Shown here: positions 45,179-54,731 of the stretch, piece after piece | Numbering within the stretch: the first letter of the stretch is position 1 | Layout of the letters: each line of letters starts with the position of its first letter | Assembly: GCF_003182355.1 (NCBI RefSeq) | Contig: NZ_QGTW01000002.1 | Coordinates: forward strand, 240,553 to 304,552 | Source: Cytobacillus oceanisediminis | GTDB lineage: Bacteria > Bacillota > Bacilli > Bacillales > Cytobacillaceae | Reading direction: 5' to 3' | Length of the DNA: 64,000 nucleotides | Position numbers and translations under genes: made by a program | Notes under the pieces: generated by a model | The model's input: the letters and a program-made list of their open reading frames with translations, nothing else | What the model was told of the DNA's origin: nothing | The model's database searches: none

Positions 45179-45189
45179 TTTGCAAGTAA

Positions 45190-45297
45190 TTGTTCCCTTT
45201 TTCAAGGAAGGCACTCGGCTATGATGTGGGTTGGGATGGACCTTAGATTCGATGGTTGTCGGGAGTATGGCGTGAGGTGAGGTTGGATGCCCTGGTT
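45190..45297 (+). ncRNA. Second, diverged EAR-like element
   Basis: The order of motifs matches 42098-42222: a TTCC/GGAA first hairpin, CACTCGGCTATG aligning with CACTCGATTATG, GTGGG, then ACCTTAG, and TATGGCGTGAGG aligning with CATAATGTGAGG, then GGATGCCC and a T tract. The central stem is kept with different bases (GCTATG pairs with TATGGC through a G-U). It lies upstream of the pilin-like and epsM-like pseudogenes, a second antitermination point in the operon. Some outer pairs look weak, so activity is uncertain. Confidence 0.65.
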
Positions 45298-45468
45298 GTT
45301 TTTTTAGGCGGGTTTCTTCCTATTATAAGTTTATAGGGTACGGAGGAGATATTTGCGATATATTTTTTTGTTTAAGAGATTATAGTGAATGGAGGAGAGC
45401 TTTTCGAGCTTTTCTATAATAAGCTGAATTTTTTTGAGGAATGGTAATCCAGTAAGGAGGAAAGGAAG

Positions 45469-45794
45469 GTGATTTTGAGTGATAAAAAAGGGTTTACATT
45501 TGTAGAAGTAATTGCGGTTATTGCTATTGTAGGTATAGCTGCAGGAATTGCGATGCCTTCTGTAGTTGGTATTATGTTGCTGAGGTGGAGAGACATTATA
45601 AAGCTTATTTAGAGTTAGAGTCTATTGAGCACTCAGAAGTGATATTTGTACAACATTTACATTCATATGATGGAGATGTTTGTCCTGGTGGTGGAGATAT
45701 TAGCTATGTGGATGAGAAAGTTCAATGAAACTTGCATTCTGAGAATATAGATAATGATAGTGATTAAGAAGATGGAGGGGTGCCTTATTTGTAG
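45469..45794 (+). pseudogene. Type IV pilin-like (prepilin) gene, decayed
   Basis: A GTG behind GGAGGAAAGGAAG starts a prepilin N-terminus: DKKGFTFVEVIAVIAIVGIA, with the Gly|Phe cleavage site and Glu+5. The frame breaks near 45580 and continues in another frame as AEVERHYKAYLELESIEHSE and DVCPGGGDISYVDEKVQ. A TGA and a TAA interrupt the tail before EDGGVPYL and the final stop. The Cys-Pro-Gly-Gly block fits the C-terminal Cys pattern of small pilins I associate with Bacillaceae polysaccharide operons. The second Cys codon appears changed to the TGA. Non-functional. Confidence 0.7.
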
Positions 45795-46106
45795 GAGCAG
45801 TAGTTTGGTTCGATTGAATGGTGGTCAGGAACTGACTATCGTTGTTAGATTGAACGTTAGAAACCTTGCGGGATAAGGGTTTGAGGTGGTTTTAGTGAGA
45901 GTTATAGATTGATTGAATGGTATATATATAATAAGAAGAAACTTGGTTTAGATTGGTTTTGTAGTGAATATCTATTTCGTATATGATTGGTAGATTGAAT
46001 AGATATTACGAGGTGTGTATAGGAAGTGGATAACTATTTTAGTGGTTTAGTAGTTGGTTAAAGGGCTTTATCTCTAATTAAATACTAAGCTACTAAAGAA
46101 GTAAAA
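45795..46106 (+). other. Degenerate region without a recognisable gene
   Basis: About 310 bases with stops in all frames. Given the decay on both sides it is probably a further eroded gene of the same module, but no protein family can be recognised. Confidence 0.35.
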
Positions 46107-46645
46107 ATGGAGTTGATTTTCTTGGGTTCAAATTTACTTATACTCGGTGCAGGTGGTCATGGAAGAGTAGTTAAAGAAACTGCGGTTGCGGTGGGGAAAT
46201 TTGATGAAATTGATTTCCTAGATGATGAATCTGATATATCAATAGGAATGTGCTATGATTATCAAAAGTTTGTTAGCAACTACACTTATGCTTTTGTTGC
46301 ACTTGGGAGCAATAAGCTAAGAATGAAGTGGGTAGTAAAGTTGATGGAAGCTGGGTTTAAGATTCCAACTCTGATTGATCCCACAGCTTATATAAGTCCT
46401 TCTGCAAGTATTGCAGATGGCTCCATAATTTGTGCTAAAACAGTTATTAATAATAATGTAATAATGGAAAAGGGTTGTATCGTTAGATATGTGCATTAAT
46501 AGACCACGATAGCATTGTTGGAGAGTACTGTCATATAGATACTGGTGCAATAATTAAAGCAAACAGTAATATTAAGCGACTAAAAAAGTTAGATGCAGGA
46601 ATAATTTATTCCGATGAAAAACAAATTGATAAAATTGGGGTGTAA
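46107..46645 (+). pseudogene. EpsM/PglD/NeuD-like sugar O/N-acetyltransferase, frameshifted
   Basis: The first frame (46107-46499) gives the Rossmann-like start NLLILGAGGHGRVVKETAVA and left-handed beta-helix repeats (DPTAYISPSASIADGSIICA). Near 46486 one base is missing: GTTAGATATG where GTTAGnATATG would read on. In the restored frame ALIDHDSIVGEYCHIDTGAI and SNIKRLKKLDAGIIYSDE run to 46645, including the expected catalytic His. PglD-type enzymes acetylate UDP-4-amino-4,6-dideoxy sugars made from the CapD-type product. The original start may be the TTG at 46122 behind GGAG. Confidence 0.75.
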
Positions 46646-46649
46646 GTTA

Positions 46650-47330
46650 ATGTATTTGAAGGTTAAAAGGTTAATAGATATTTTTCTTTCATTAATAGGA
46701 CTTATTGTGTTATCGCCTATTTTTTTGTTTCTTATTATTGCAATTAAATTAGATTCTAAAGGGCCTGTGCTGTTTAAGCAAAAGCGTGTTGGAATAAATA
46801 AGACTCATTTTAATATTTTAAAGTTCCGTACTATGAGAATAGATACGCCAAAAGATACACCTACTCATTTATTAGAAAATCCAGAGCAATACATTACTAA
46901 AATGGGTAATTTTTTGAGAAAGACTTCTCTTGATGAGTTACCTCAAATTATCAATATCTTTAAGGGTGAGATGAGTATAATTGGTCCTAGACCAGCTTTA
47001 TGGAACCAATATAATTTGATTGAAGAGAGGGATAAGTACGGTGCAAATGATGTGCCAGTTGGTCTGACTGGATGGGCACAGATTAATGGTAGAGACGAAC
47101 TTGAAATCGATGTAAAGGCTAAACTTGATGGCGAGTACGCTGAGAATATTGGATTGTTAATGGATATTAGATGTTTCTTTGGGACAATATTTAGTGTTCT
47201 GAGAAGTGATGGTGTTGTTGAAGGTGGAACTGGGGTTAAGACCAAGACGACTTCAGCAACTTCTAATTCAACTTTAACATCAAATGGCGTGAAATCTACA
47301 TCTAAAGCTGAGGAGACAGTGGCAAAATGA
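46650..47330 (+). CDS. Initiating sugar-phosphate transferase (PglC/EpsL-like)
   Basis: 226 residues from the ATG at 46650. It has the minimal polyprenyl-phosphate phosphoglycosyltransferase fold: one re-entrant membrane helix (RLIDIFLSLIGLIVLSPIFL), the basic KQKRVG block, the DELPQIINIFKGEMSIIGPR active-site region and a WAQINGRDEL motif. It places the first sugar phosphate on undecaprenyl phosphate, starting the repeat unit. After the family's normal end there is a 35-residue Ser/Thr/Lys-rich tail. The upstream ATG at 46614 belongs to the pseudogene's end. It overlaps the next gene as ATGA. Confidence 0.92.
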   Translation: MYLKVKRLIDIFLSLIGLIVLSPIFLFLIIAIKLDSKGPVLFKQKRVGINKTHFNILKFRTMRIDTPKDTPTHLLENPEQYITKMGNFLRKTSLDELPQIINIFKGEMSIIGPRPALWNQYNLIEERDKYGANDVPVGLTGWAQINGRDELEIDVKAKLDGEYAENIGLLMDIRCFFGTIFSVLRSDGVVEGGTGVKTKTTSATSNSTLTSNGVKSTSKAEETVAK

Positions 47331-48121
47331 AAAGTATATTAATCACTGGTAAGAACAGTTACATAGGCACTTCTCTTGAGAATTGCCTCATGAGAGAACC
47401 TGATAAATATAAAGTAAGTTCTGTTACTTTGAGAGATGAGTCGTGGAAAGAAGATGACTTTAGTAAATATGATGTTATATTTCATGTAGCTGCAGTAGTT
47501 CATCAAAAGGAAAAGCCTGATATGAGAGAGTCGTACTTCAAAGTAAACAGAGATTTGCCGATTGAAGTGGCTAAAAAAGCTAAACAATCAGGAGTATCAC
47601 AATTCATATTTATGAGCACAATGGCTGTTTATGGTGAAGAAGGTAAGCTCGGCGAAGAGATAGTTATCAAACGCAATACACCAGTTAATCCTAAAACGTT
47701 CTATGGTGTAAGTAAGGTAGAAGCTGAGGAAGGGCTCAACAAAATTATTAATGATAAGTTCAAGGTTGTTATTATAAGACCGCCAATGGTCTACGGTCCA
47801 AATTGTCCAGGAAATTATGCTAAGTTAGAAAAGTTAGCTATCAAATTACCTGTCTTTCCAATGATAGATAATAAACGAAGTATGCTCCATATAGATAAGC
47901 TTTGTCACTCTGTTAAAGAATACATTGATAGTGAAGTCGAAGGGTTATATTTTCCTCAGGATGATGAGTATGTGAATACAAGTTTGATGGTGAAAAAAAT
48001 GGCAAATAAGAGTGGCAAGTCAATCCATTTATCAGAAACTGCAGGACTAGTTACAAAGCTGATAGGCAAAAGGATTAATTTAATAAATAAAGTTTTCGGT
48101 AGTTTGGTTTATGAAAAATAA
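47327..48121 (+). CDS. NAD-dependent sugar epimerase/dehydratase
   Basis: 264 residues, short for extended SDR enzymes. The N-terminal glycine motif is SILITGKNSYIGTSLE and the active site is MSTMAVYG with Tyr-x-x-x-Lys in TFYGVSKVEAEEG. The group resembles the EpsC/Cps NAD-dependent epimerases that follow PglC-type transferases in Firmicute capsule loci, possibly acting on a UDP-GlcNAc-derived sugar. Start overlaps the transferase stop by ATGA. Confidence 0.88.
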   Translation: MKSILITGKNSYIGTSLENCLMREPDKYKVSSVTLRDESWKEDDFSKYDVIFHVAAVVHQKEKPDMRESYFKVNRDLPIEVAKKAKQSGVSQFIFMSTMAVYGEEGKLGEEIVIKRNTPVNPKTFYGVSKVEAEEGLNKIINDKFKVVIIRPPMVYGPNCPGNYAKLEKLAIKLPVFPMIDNKRSMLHIDKLCHSVKEYIDSEVEGLYFPQDDEYVNTSLMVKKMANKSGKSIHLSETAGLVTKLIGKRINLINKVFGSLVYEK

Positions 48122-48142
48122 TGAAGATGGGAGTATTTATTT

Positions 48143-48919
48143 ATGGAGCCAATAGATTTAAGCCTAGCAATTGTTACTTATAACAATTCAAAGATTATTA
48201 AAGATACAGTGATAAGCCTCGTGGAAAACATCCCTGCTGACTACTCATATAAACTGTATATTATCGATAATGAATCAAAAGACAATACTCTAGATATAGT
48301 TAGAAAAATTGAGGGAAATATTGAAATTGTTGAACTTGGAGTTAATAAAGGATTTGGCTATGGACACAATGCAATTCTTGATGTTATAAATTCAAAATAT
48401 CATTTTGTTGTTAATCCTGATATTCAAATAGAAAATTCTGATCAAATAAAAAATATGATTGAGTATCTTGATAAAAACCAAGAGATAGGTATGCTATCTC
48501 CTTTGATATTAAGTCCTGATCTTTCAATTCAATATTTATGTAAAACCAATCCAACTGTTTTTGATATGTTGATTAGAAGAATATCTCCTAACCTCTTTAA
48601 GCAAAGGCAGGATAAATATGTCATGAAAGAAACCGGCTATAACAAAATTATGAAACTTGATTATGCAACTGGCTCGTTTATGGTTTTTAGAAGTGACATT
48701 TATAAAAAGTTAAAAGGTTTCGATGATGCATTTTTTATGTATTTAGAAGATGCAGATATTACAAGAAGAGTAAATCAAATATCACAAGCCATATTCTACC
48801 CTGAAGCAAGAGTTATTCATGCTTGGGAGAGAAGTGGTCATAAGAGTTTAAAATTTGCAAAAATAACAGTTCTATCCATGTTTATTTATTTTAATAAGTG
48901 GGGATGGAAGTTTATTTAG
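48143..48919 (+). CDS. Glycosyltransferase family 2, rhamnosyltransferase-like
   Basis: 258 residues of GT-A fold. Motifs: LAIVTYNNSKIIKDTVISLV, LYIIDNESKDNTLDI, the metal-binding VVNPDIQIENS (a DxD equivalent) and FFMYLEDADITRRV with the catalytic acidic residues. The pattern resembles WbbL/RfbF rhamnosyltransferases, and dTDP-rhamnose genes lie downstream in the same locus. No membrane segment. Low-GC region. Confidence 0.88.
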   Translation: MEPIDLSLAIVTYNNSKIIKDTVISLVENIPADYSYKLYIIDNESKDNTLDIVRKIEGNIEIVELGVNKGFGYGHNAILDVINSKYHFVVNPDIQIENSDQIKNMIEYLDKNQEIGMLSPLILSPDLSIQYLCKTNPTVFDMLIRRISPNLFKQRQDKYVMKETGYNKIMKLDYATGSFMVFRSDIYKKLKGFDDAFFMYLEDADITRRVNQISQAIFYPEARVIHAWERSGHKSLKFAKITVLSMFIYFNKWGWKFI

Positions 48920-48940
48920 TTAAGATAAGGGGCTTAATTT

Positions 48941-50008
48941 ATGTATCTAAGTGTGATTATTCCTGTTTATAATAGCGAAAAATATTTGTCTCATTGTATA
49001 GAAAGCATAATGAATCAGACCTTTTCTGATTTTGAAATAATATTAGTGAATGATGGTTCCGTTGATAATTCAAGAGCTATATGTGAAGATTACAGTGCAA
49101 AGTATAGTGCGATACATGCTTACACAATTAAAAATAGTGGATCAGCATACGCTAGAAACTATGGACTAGAAAAGTCGCAGGGAACTTATATTTCATTTAT
49201 AGACTCGGACGACTGGATACATCCTAATATGTTTGAAAAGTTGACTTCAATTTCTAAGAAAAAAAGAACGGATATAGTTTCATGTAATTTATTAAATGTC
49301 AAAGCAGACGGTAAGGAAAATCCAGAATACAGTGATTGCACTAGCGGTTATTATGACCGTGAAAGAATAGTAAATGAAATATTCCCGTTTCTTGTAAATT
49401 CTAGTGATTTATCACAACATAAGTGGCCGATGAGAATGGTTACAAAAATTTATAATAGAGAATTCCTCATACAAAATAATGTAAGATTTGCAGATGATTT
49501 GAGAGCTGCTCAAGACTTCGTTTTTTCTGTAACTGCAATGTATTATGCTGATTCATTTTATTATTTAAAGGATGAGTTCCTTTATTATTATCGCGAAAAC
49601 TTTGACTCGAGAACACATAAACATCTTCATAAAGCTTGGGATAATTATTTAAGTATGAACAATCATCTAAGGGAGCTATTAGCAGATTCAAATGTGTTTG
49701 ATTTTTCAAATCAGTTAGAATTAAGCAAATTGCACGGGGTCTTATCATCTATTTCATATGTTTATAGAGATGGAAATAAGAATAGGTTTCTAGAAAAATA
49801 TAAGTATACTAAAGAATTTGCAAGATTTTATAACTTAAAGGATTCAGTCAATCTGATTGATTGGGAAAAGACACCTTTAAAGAAAAAAATATTTATCTTT
49901 CTTCTGAAACATAGGATGTATTTTTTCGTAGCACTAATTGCTAATTCATACTACGTATTGATTTATAGAATTTATAAGAAAGTTTTAAAAGGAAGAGGCT
50001 TATCATGA
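48941..50008 (+). CDS. Glycosyltransferase family 2 (CpsI/EpsJ-like)
   Basis: 355 residues. The GT2 core is in the first 110 (SVIIPVYNSEKYLSHCIESI, ILVNDGSVDNSRAICEDY, SGSAYARNYGLEKSQGTYIS, DSDDWIHPNMFEK); DSDD holds the DxD. The C-terminal half is basic and aromatic with a hydrophobic end, suiting a membrane-associated enzyme. It adds one sugar of the repeat unit; donor unknown. Its stop overlaps the next start. Confidence 0.9.
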   Translation: MYLSVIIPVYNSEKYLSHCIESIMNQTFSDFEIILVNDGSVDNSRAICEDYSAKYSAIHAYTIKNSGSAYARNYGLEKSQGTYISFIDSDDWIHPNMFEKLTSISKKKRTDIVSCNLLNVKADGKENPEYSDCTSGYYDRERIVNEIFPFLVNSSDLSQHKWPMRMVTKIYNREFLIQNNVRFADDLRAAQDFVFSVTAMYYADSFYYLKDEFLYYYRENFDSRTHKHLHKAWDNYLSMNNHLRELLADSNVFDFSNQLELSKLHGVLSSISYVYRDGNKNRFLEKYKYTKEFARFYNLKDSVNLIDWEKTPLKKKIFIFLLKHRMYFFVALIANSYYVLIYRIYKKVLKGRGLS

Positions 50009-51189
50009 GGAAGTTACTTTTCGTCGTTAACAATTTTAACATTGGTGGACCTCAAAAAAGTTTATTAGCTTTGTTGGATAATATAAATTATGATCTCTTT
50101 GATGTTTCCTTAATATCATTAGAGCCAGATGGTACACTGATAAAGCATTTAAATAAAAATGTAAAATTAATTCAAGTTAGTGAATTATTCACTGCATACA
50201 CACTTCCGTCAAAAAACACTTTCTACTATTTTAAGATTATGTTAAAGCATAGAAAATTCTTAGCTGCAATAGACTTTTTATGGATTTTATTTAAGTTTTT
50301 ACTAAATAAAGATATGAATCCAGAACGTCAAAGGTTTTGGAAAAGGCATCGTAAAGAACTTCCTGAACTAAAGGATCAATTTGATGCGTCTTTTGGAGTA
50401 TCTTCAGGCTTATCAACATATTTTATTGTGGATTGTATTAAATCAGCAAAGAAATATCATTGGGTACGAGGAGATTACAGTAGAACTTCTATAGATAAGA
50501 ATATTGATGAATATTATTTTAGTAAAGTAAATGGCTCTTTATCAGTATCAAAAGAATGCTCTGATATCTTTACTAATATTTTTCCTTTTATGAAAGGGAA
50601 AATGCAAGTTTTTTATAACGTTTTACCAATAAAATTTTATGAACGTACAGCATCAGTGACTAATGAGATTCCATATGATCAATCTATAAAATTCCTTACA
50701 GTTACAAGGCTTGACCTAGACAAAGGGTTGGATATTGCAGTAGATGCCTGTGAAGTATTACTTGAAAAAGGTATTGAGTTCAAATGGTATATCCTTGGGG
50801 ACGGAAAATATCGAGATAAAGTAGAAAAAATAATTGAGGAAAAGAACTTAAAGAAGTATATATTTCTATTAGGGTTTAAGCTAAATACTTTCGAATATAT
50901 TAAGCGTTGTGATATCTTTGTACATCCTTCAAGATCTGAGGGGAAATCAAATGCTGTAGATGAGGCGTTGTATTTAAAAAAGCCAATTGTAATTACTAAT
51001 TACACTACTGTGAGAGAACAAATCACAGACAATGTTAATGGATTTATTTGTGCCATGAGTGGTGGCGAATTAGCGGATAAGATTGAATATGTTTTAAATA
51101 ATATGACCAATTTGAATGAAAAACTAAGCAAAAATGCTATATACGATTATGATAAAGACCCAACTGACTTTTTTATGAACTTATTATAA
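50005..51189 (+). CDS. Glycosyltransferase family 4
   Basis: 394 residues with GT-B fold. The N-terminal domain begins LLFVVNNFNIGGPQKSLLAL. The C-terminal donor domain has FLTVTRLDLDKGLDIAVDAC, WYILGDGKYRDKVE, FKLNTFEYIKRCDIFVHPSR and the E-x7-E motif in SEGKSNAVDEALYLKKPIVI. It transfers a nucleotide-activated sugar with retention. ATGA overlap with the upstream gene. Confidence 0.92.
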   Translation: MRKLLFVVNNFNIGGPQKSLLALLDNINYDLFDVSLISLEPDGTLIKHLNKNVKLIQVSELFTAYTLPSKNTFYYFKIMLKHRKFLAAIDFLWILFKFLLNKDMNPERQRFWKRHRKELPELKDQFDASFGVSSGLSTYFIVDCIKSAKKYHWVRGDYSRTSIDKNIDEYYFSKVNGSLSVSKECSDIFTNIFPFMKGKMQVFYNVLPIKFYERTASVTNEIPYDQSIKFLTVTRLDLDKGLDIAVDACEVLLEKGIEFKWYILGDGKYRDKVEKIIEEKNLKKYIFLLGFKLNTFEYIKRCDIFVHPSRSEGKSNAVDEALYLKKPIVITNYTTVREQITDNVNGFICAMSGGELADKIEYVLNNMTNLNEKLSKNAIYDYDKDPTDFFMNLL

Positions 51190-51207
51190 CAAACTGAGGT
51201 GTCAAAA

Positions 51208-51627
51208 ATGAAAGAATCTGCTGTGCTAAGAATGTACAGAGTAGGCCATTGGCTACAAACTAAAAAAGTTCCAATACTGCCTGCTATTATTCAGAGAACG
51301 ATCAGAGTTTTATTCGCATGTGAGTTACCTATGTCAGCAAAAATCGGAAAAGGTACTCAATTCTACCATAATGGATTAGGCGTTGTAATCCATGAAAAAG
51401 CTGAACTGGGAAGTAACACTCGCATTTACCAAAATGTAACAATTGGTGGAAGAGGAGGAAGAGGAGTTCCTAAAATTGGGCATAACGTATTTATTGGGTG
51501 TGGAGCATGCATACTTGGTGGAGTTGTAATAGGTGATAATGCGGTTATAGGCGCTAATACTTGTGTAATTGAAGACGTTTCACCAAATTCAGTAGTTGTT
51601 GGTCCAAAGGCTAAAGTAGTTAAATAA
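51208..51627 (+). CDS. Serine acetyltransferase-like hexapeptide O-acetyltransferase
   Basis: 139 residues of left-handed beta-helix type, similar to the C-terminal half of CysE (ELGSNTRIYQNVTIGGRGGR, GAVVIG-like turns, VIEDVSPNSVVVGPKAKVVK). Its location points to sugar O-acetylation of the polymer instead of cysteine synthesis. The start at 51208 has GAGGTG just upstream. Confidence 0.85.
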   Translation: MKESAVLRMYRVGHWLQTKKVPILPAIIQRTIRVLFACELPMSAKIGKGTQFYHNGLGVVIHEKAELGSNTRIYQNVTIGGRGGRGVPKIGHNVFIGCGACILGGVVIGDNAVIGANTCVIEDVSPNSVVVGPKAKVVK

Positions 51628-51656
51628 TTGAAATATTAAAATACGAGGAGAGTTGA

Positions 51657-53042
51657 ATGAGAAGAGGTATGGGGAAATTAGCGTCAGTATATCTTAATAT
51701 TTTAGTTACTTTCATACTGCTGATTTATGCATATTTTTTAAATGTTAACCAAAGTGAAAACTGGGCAGTGATAATTAGTATTATTTCGATTGCCACTTTG
51801 TTTATACAACTTATAAGCCAAAAAAAACTTGGATTTGGAATTTATGATTTTGTCATCTATTTCTTTTTATTTAGTCATATTTTTATGTTTGGCAATATTT
51901 ATTTAATTGCAATTGATAAAGCTGAGTTTATTTCATGGGGATTAATTCATAGGTATGAAATAGGTTTGTTGATAGAATCAGCGTTGTTTATATTGTGCTA
52001 CTTACAGCTATTAAATCTTGGTATAGTTTGTTTTACCAAAATAAAACGTAATGATGTTAAGAATAATACTAAAATCAATCAGAGTGTTGTCAAAAAAATA
52101 GGAATAGTACTTGTCCTGATCTCATTTCCTTTCAAAATTTTTATTGATATTAAAAATGCAGTGGTGGCACAAACTGTTGGAACATATTACGCATTAGAAA
52201 CACGATCAGGTATTTCGGATGACATAGCAACATTATTTGTACCTTCAATTATTTTCTTGATAAATTCTTCTTTAAATAAAAAAATTAAGAATATACTGGT
52301 AGGCATATTTATTTTATATTCTATATTAATTATGATACTTACTGGTGATCGTAGATATCAATTTATTGGAATAATTGTAGTTTTACTCAATTATTTTTAT
52401 ATTAACAAAATTAAATTTAAGTTATCTAAAACAATAGCATATTCAGCAATGGGTGTTTTAGTACTAAATATGTTAACTAAAATTAGTGAGATTAGACAAA
52501 ATTCTCTATTATCTGTATCACAATTCTTTAGTGAATATTGGTCGAAATTCTTTTCGTTTGACTTTATCTATAAAATATTCGGTGAATTTGGGCTATCTTT
52601 CATTACCGTTGTTATCGCAATAAAGAACATTCCAACTTTAATTCCTTATCAAGGAGGTTTTAGCTTTTGGGGAGCAATTCCTTCTATATTTCCAATTGGT
52701 TGGTTATTTCCCGATTTCTTTCATAGAGTGTCAATCTTTAGAAGACTAAATGAAATTGAAGGTTACCCTGTAGGAGCATCCTTGCCTGGAGAATTATATG
52801 CGAATTTTGGATGGATTGGGTTAATTATTGCGTTTGTAACTGGTGGCTTTATAGGGAGATATATAAAGTTTGTTAGTATGGATAGTTCATTTAAGATTGC
52901 ACAATATTTTTCAGTGTTTTATATACTAATTAATTTAGTAAGAGCCTCATCTTTAGAAGTTACTAGAAATATTTTTATAATAATTATTATACCGTATCTA
53001 ATTTACTACTTTTTAAGGTCTATGAGAGAAAAATCTAATTAA
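51657..53042 (+). CDS. Wzy-type oligosaccharide repeat-unit polymerase
   Basis: 461 residues with about eleven hydrophobic helices, a large outer loop near 320-370 (GGFSFWGAIPSIFPIGWLFP) and the ending PGELYANFGWIGLIIAFVTG seen in OafB/EpsK-type polymerases. It should join lipid-linked repeat units on the outer face. Assignment rests on topology, this late loop and position between glycosyltransferases and Wzx. Very AT-rich. Confidence 0.8.
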   Translation: MRRGMGKLASVYLNILVTFILLIYAYFLNVNQSENWAVIISIISIATLFIQLISQKKLGFGIYDFVIYFFLFSHIFMFGNIYLIAIDKAEFISWGLIHRYEIGLLIESALFILCYLQLLNLGIVCFTKIKRNDVKNNTKINQSVVKKIGIVLVLISFPFKIFIDIKNAVVAQTVGTYYALETRSGISDDIATLFVPSIIFLINSSLNKKIKNILVGIFILYSILIMILTGDRRYQFIGIIVVLLNYFYINKIKFKLSKTIAYSAMGVLVLNMLTKISEIRQNSLLSVSQFFSEYWSKFFSFDFIYKIFGEFGLSFITVVIAIKNIPTLIPYQGGFSFWGAIPSIFPIGWLFPDFFHRVSIFRRLNEIEGYPVGASLPGELYANFGWIGLIIAFVTGGFIGRYIKFVSMDSSFKIAQYFSVFYILINLVRASSLEVTRNIFIIIIIPYLIYYFLRSMREKSN

Positions 53043-53081
53043 AGTCAGTATTATTACCGCAAATGAGAGTAAGAGGTGCAA

Positions 53082-54539
53082 ATGAGTATAAAAGTAACCA
53101 GAAAAGATATTGTTTGGAATTATACAAACCTTTTTTTAACAACAGCATTAAATATCATCTTATTACCCTTCATACTTCAAAATTTGTCTTCCGCTGAGAT
53201 GGGACTTTGGTATGTATTCACATCATTTGGATTGCTAGCTGTTCTAATAGATTTTGGATTTTCTACTACTATATCAAGGAATGTAACATTTGTATGGTGT
53301 GGAGCTAAAGAAATTTCAAAAGAAGGATTTATTCAGAATACTGAAAATGAAGAACCAAATTATTACCTGCTTTTTAAACTAATTAAGACATCCAAAACTA
53401 TCTATCTGATTTTAGCATTGGTTGTGTTTATTGGACTTTCAACCATGGGTTCACTTTTTATAAGTGAGGCTGCGAAAGGGCAAATAGCACAAGCGGATTA
53501 TATGACTGCTTGGATAATTTATCTGCTATCAGTGGTAATGAATATATATTTTGCATATTGGATACCCCTGTTAAAAGGAATAGGCGCTATTAAAGAAAGC
53601 AATCAAGCGGTGGTATTATCAAAATTAGTACAACTATTATTAACAATAGTTGGATTGTTTATGGGATACGGTCTAATTGCAATTGCGGTAGCTTATTTTG
53701 TTGGTAATTTAGTAATGAGACTAGCAGCAATTTATCTATTTAACAAGTATGAAAATGTTAATTATAACTTATCTCAGTTCAGAAAAATTAAGATTCCAAT
53801 GAAAGAAAAGAAAGATCTATTCCTTTCGGTATGGCCGAATGCATATAAACAAGGACTTATATCTTTATCAAATTTCATTCAAAAAAGAGCAAGTACGCTT
53901 ATTAGTTCTGCGTATTTTGGGCTTGAAATGGCAGCAGCAGTCGGATTGACGCAGCAAATATTAGATATAATTATGTCAGTTGGTAATGCATTGTTTAATA
54001 CATTCATTCCATCAATGTCTTCCGAAAGAGTAAATGGCAATGTAGAAAAATTAAAAGGTTATTTTTTGAAGGCAACAGGAATTTCTGGTTATATTATTTT
54101 ATTTGGTGGACTAGCCGCAATTTTTTTATCTCCTTATTTACTAGATTTAATCAATTCGGATACTAATTTGTTGCCAGCATCTATATCACTGATACTTTTA
54201 ATTGGGAATTTGTTGATAAATAATCATACGCTTTCTGGAGCTTATATAGCTACTGGAAATAGAATGCCAATGTATAAATCATATATCATCACATCTGTAA
54301 TAATAATTGCACTACAATTATTATTTGTGAATTTCACATCATTTGGAATTTATGGAGTAATTATTAGTGTTCTTATTGCCAATTTACTATTTAATAATTG
54401 GTACTGGCCTATGGTATCAATTAATGAATTAAATCTAACATTAAAAGAGTATTTTAAAGGTTTATTTTATGAACCAATAAAGCTTTTAAAGGCTTTTGGG
54501 TTTTCGTTTAATAAAATAAGAAACAAGAAACACGGATGA
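53082..54539 (+). CDS. Wzx-type repeat-unit flippase
   Basis: 485 residues with about 12-14 membrane helices. The N-terminus (IVWNYTNLFLTTALNIILLP then ILQNLSSAEMGLWYVFTSFG) is the usual beginning of the polysaccharide transporter family. It moves the undecaprenyl-linked repeat unit to the outside for Wzy. The start ATG at 53082 has AGAGGTG upstream. The gene ends just before a recombination scar. Confidence 0.88.
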   Translation: MSIKVTRKDIVWNYTNLFLTTALNIILLPFILQNLSSAEMGLWYVFTSFGLLAVLIDFGFSTTISRNVTFVWCGAKEISKEGFIQNTENEEPNYYLLFKLIKTSKTIYLILALVVFIGLSTMGSLFISEAAKGQIAQADYMTAWIIYLLSVVMNIYFAYWIPLLKGIGAIKESNQAVVLSKLVQLLLTIVGLFMGYGLIAIAVAYFVGNLVMRLAAIYLFNKYENVNYNLSQFRKIKIPMKEKKDLFLSVWPNAYKQGLISLSNFIQKRASTLISSAYFGLEMAAAVGLTQQILDIIMSVGNALFNTFIPSMSSERVNGNVEKLKGYFLKATGISGYIILFGGLAAIFLSPYLLDLINSDTNLLPASISLILLIGNLLINNHTLSGAYIATGNRMPMYKSYIITSVIIIALQLLFVNFTSFGIYGVIISVLIANLLFNNWYWPMVSINELNLTLKEYFKGLFYEPIKLLKAFGFSFNKIRNKKHG

Positions 54540-54553
54540 AAGGAGTTCACTAA

Positions 54554-54725
54554 ATGAAGGAGGGCATTATATTAGCAGGAGGATCTGGAACAAGATTATA
54601 CCCACTTACAATGGTAACAAGTAAACAGCTTTTGCTGTATACGATAAACGAATGATATACTATCCGCTTTCAGTCCTCATGCTGGCTGGCATTAAAGATA
54701 TTCTGTGTATAACAAAGGTGGATAG
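54554..54725 (+). pseudogene. 5' fragment of a glucose-1-phosphate thymidylyltransferase gene
   Basis: ATG behind GGAG begins [20 protein letters not shown] and SKQLL, then a frame change (missing bases near 54630). [20 protein letters not shown] follows in another frame, and the sequence leaves rmlA homology at about 54720. This is the first quarter of an rmlA-type gene, different in sequence from the intact rmlA at 55014. Confidence 0.75.
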
Positions 54726-54731
54726 CAGAAT

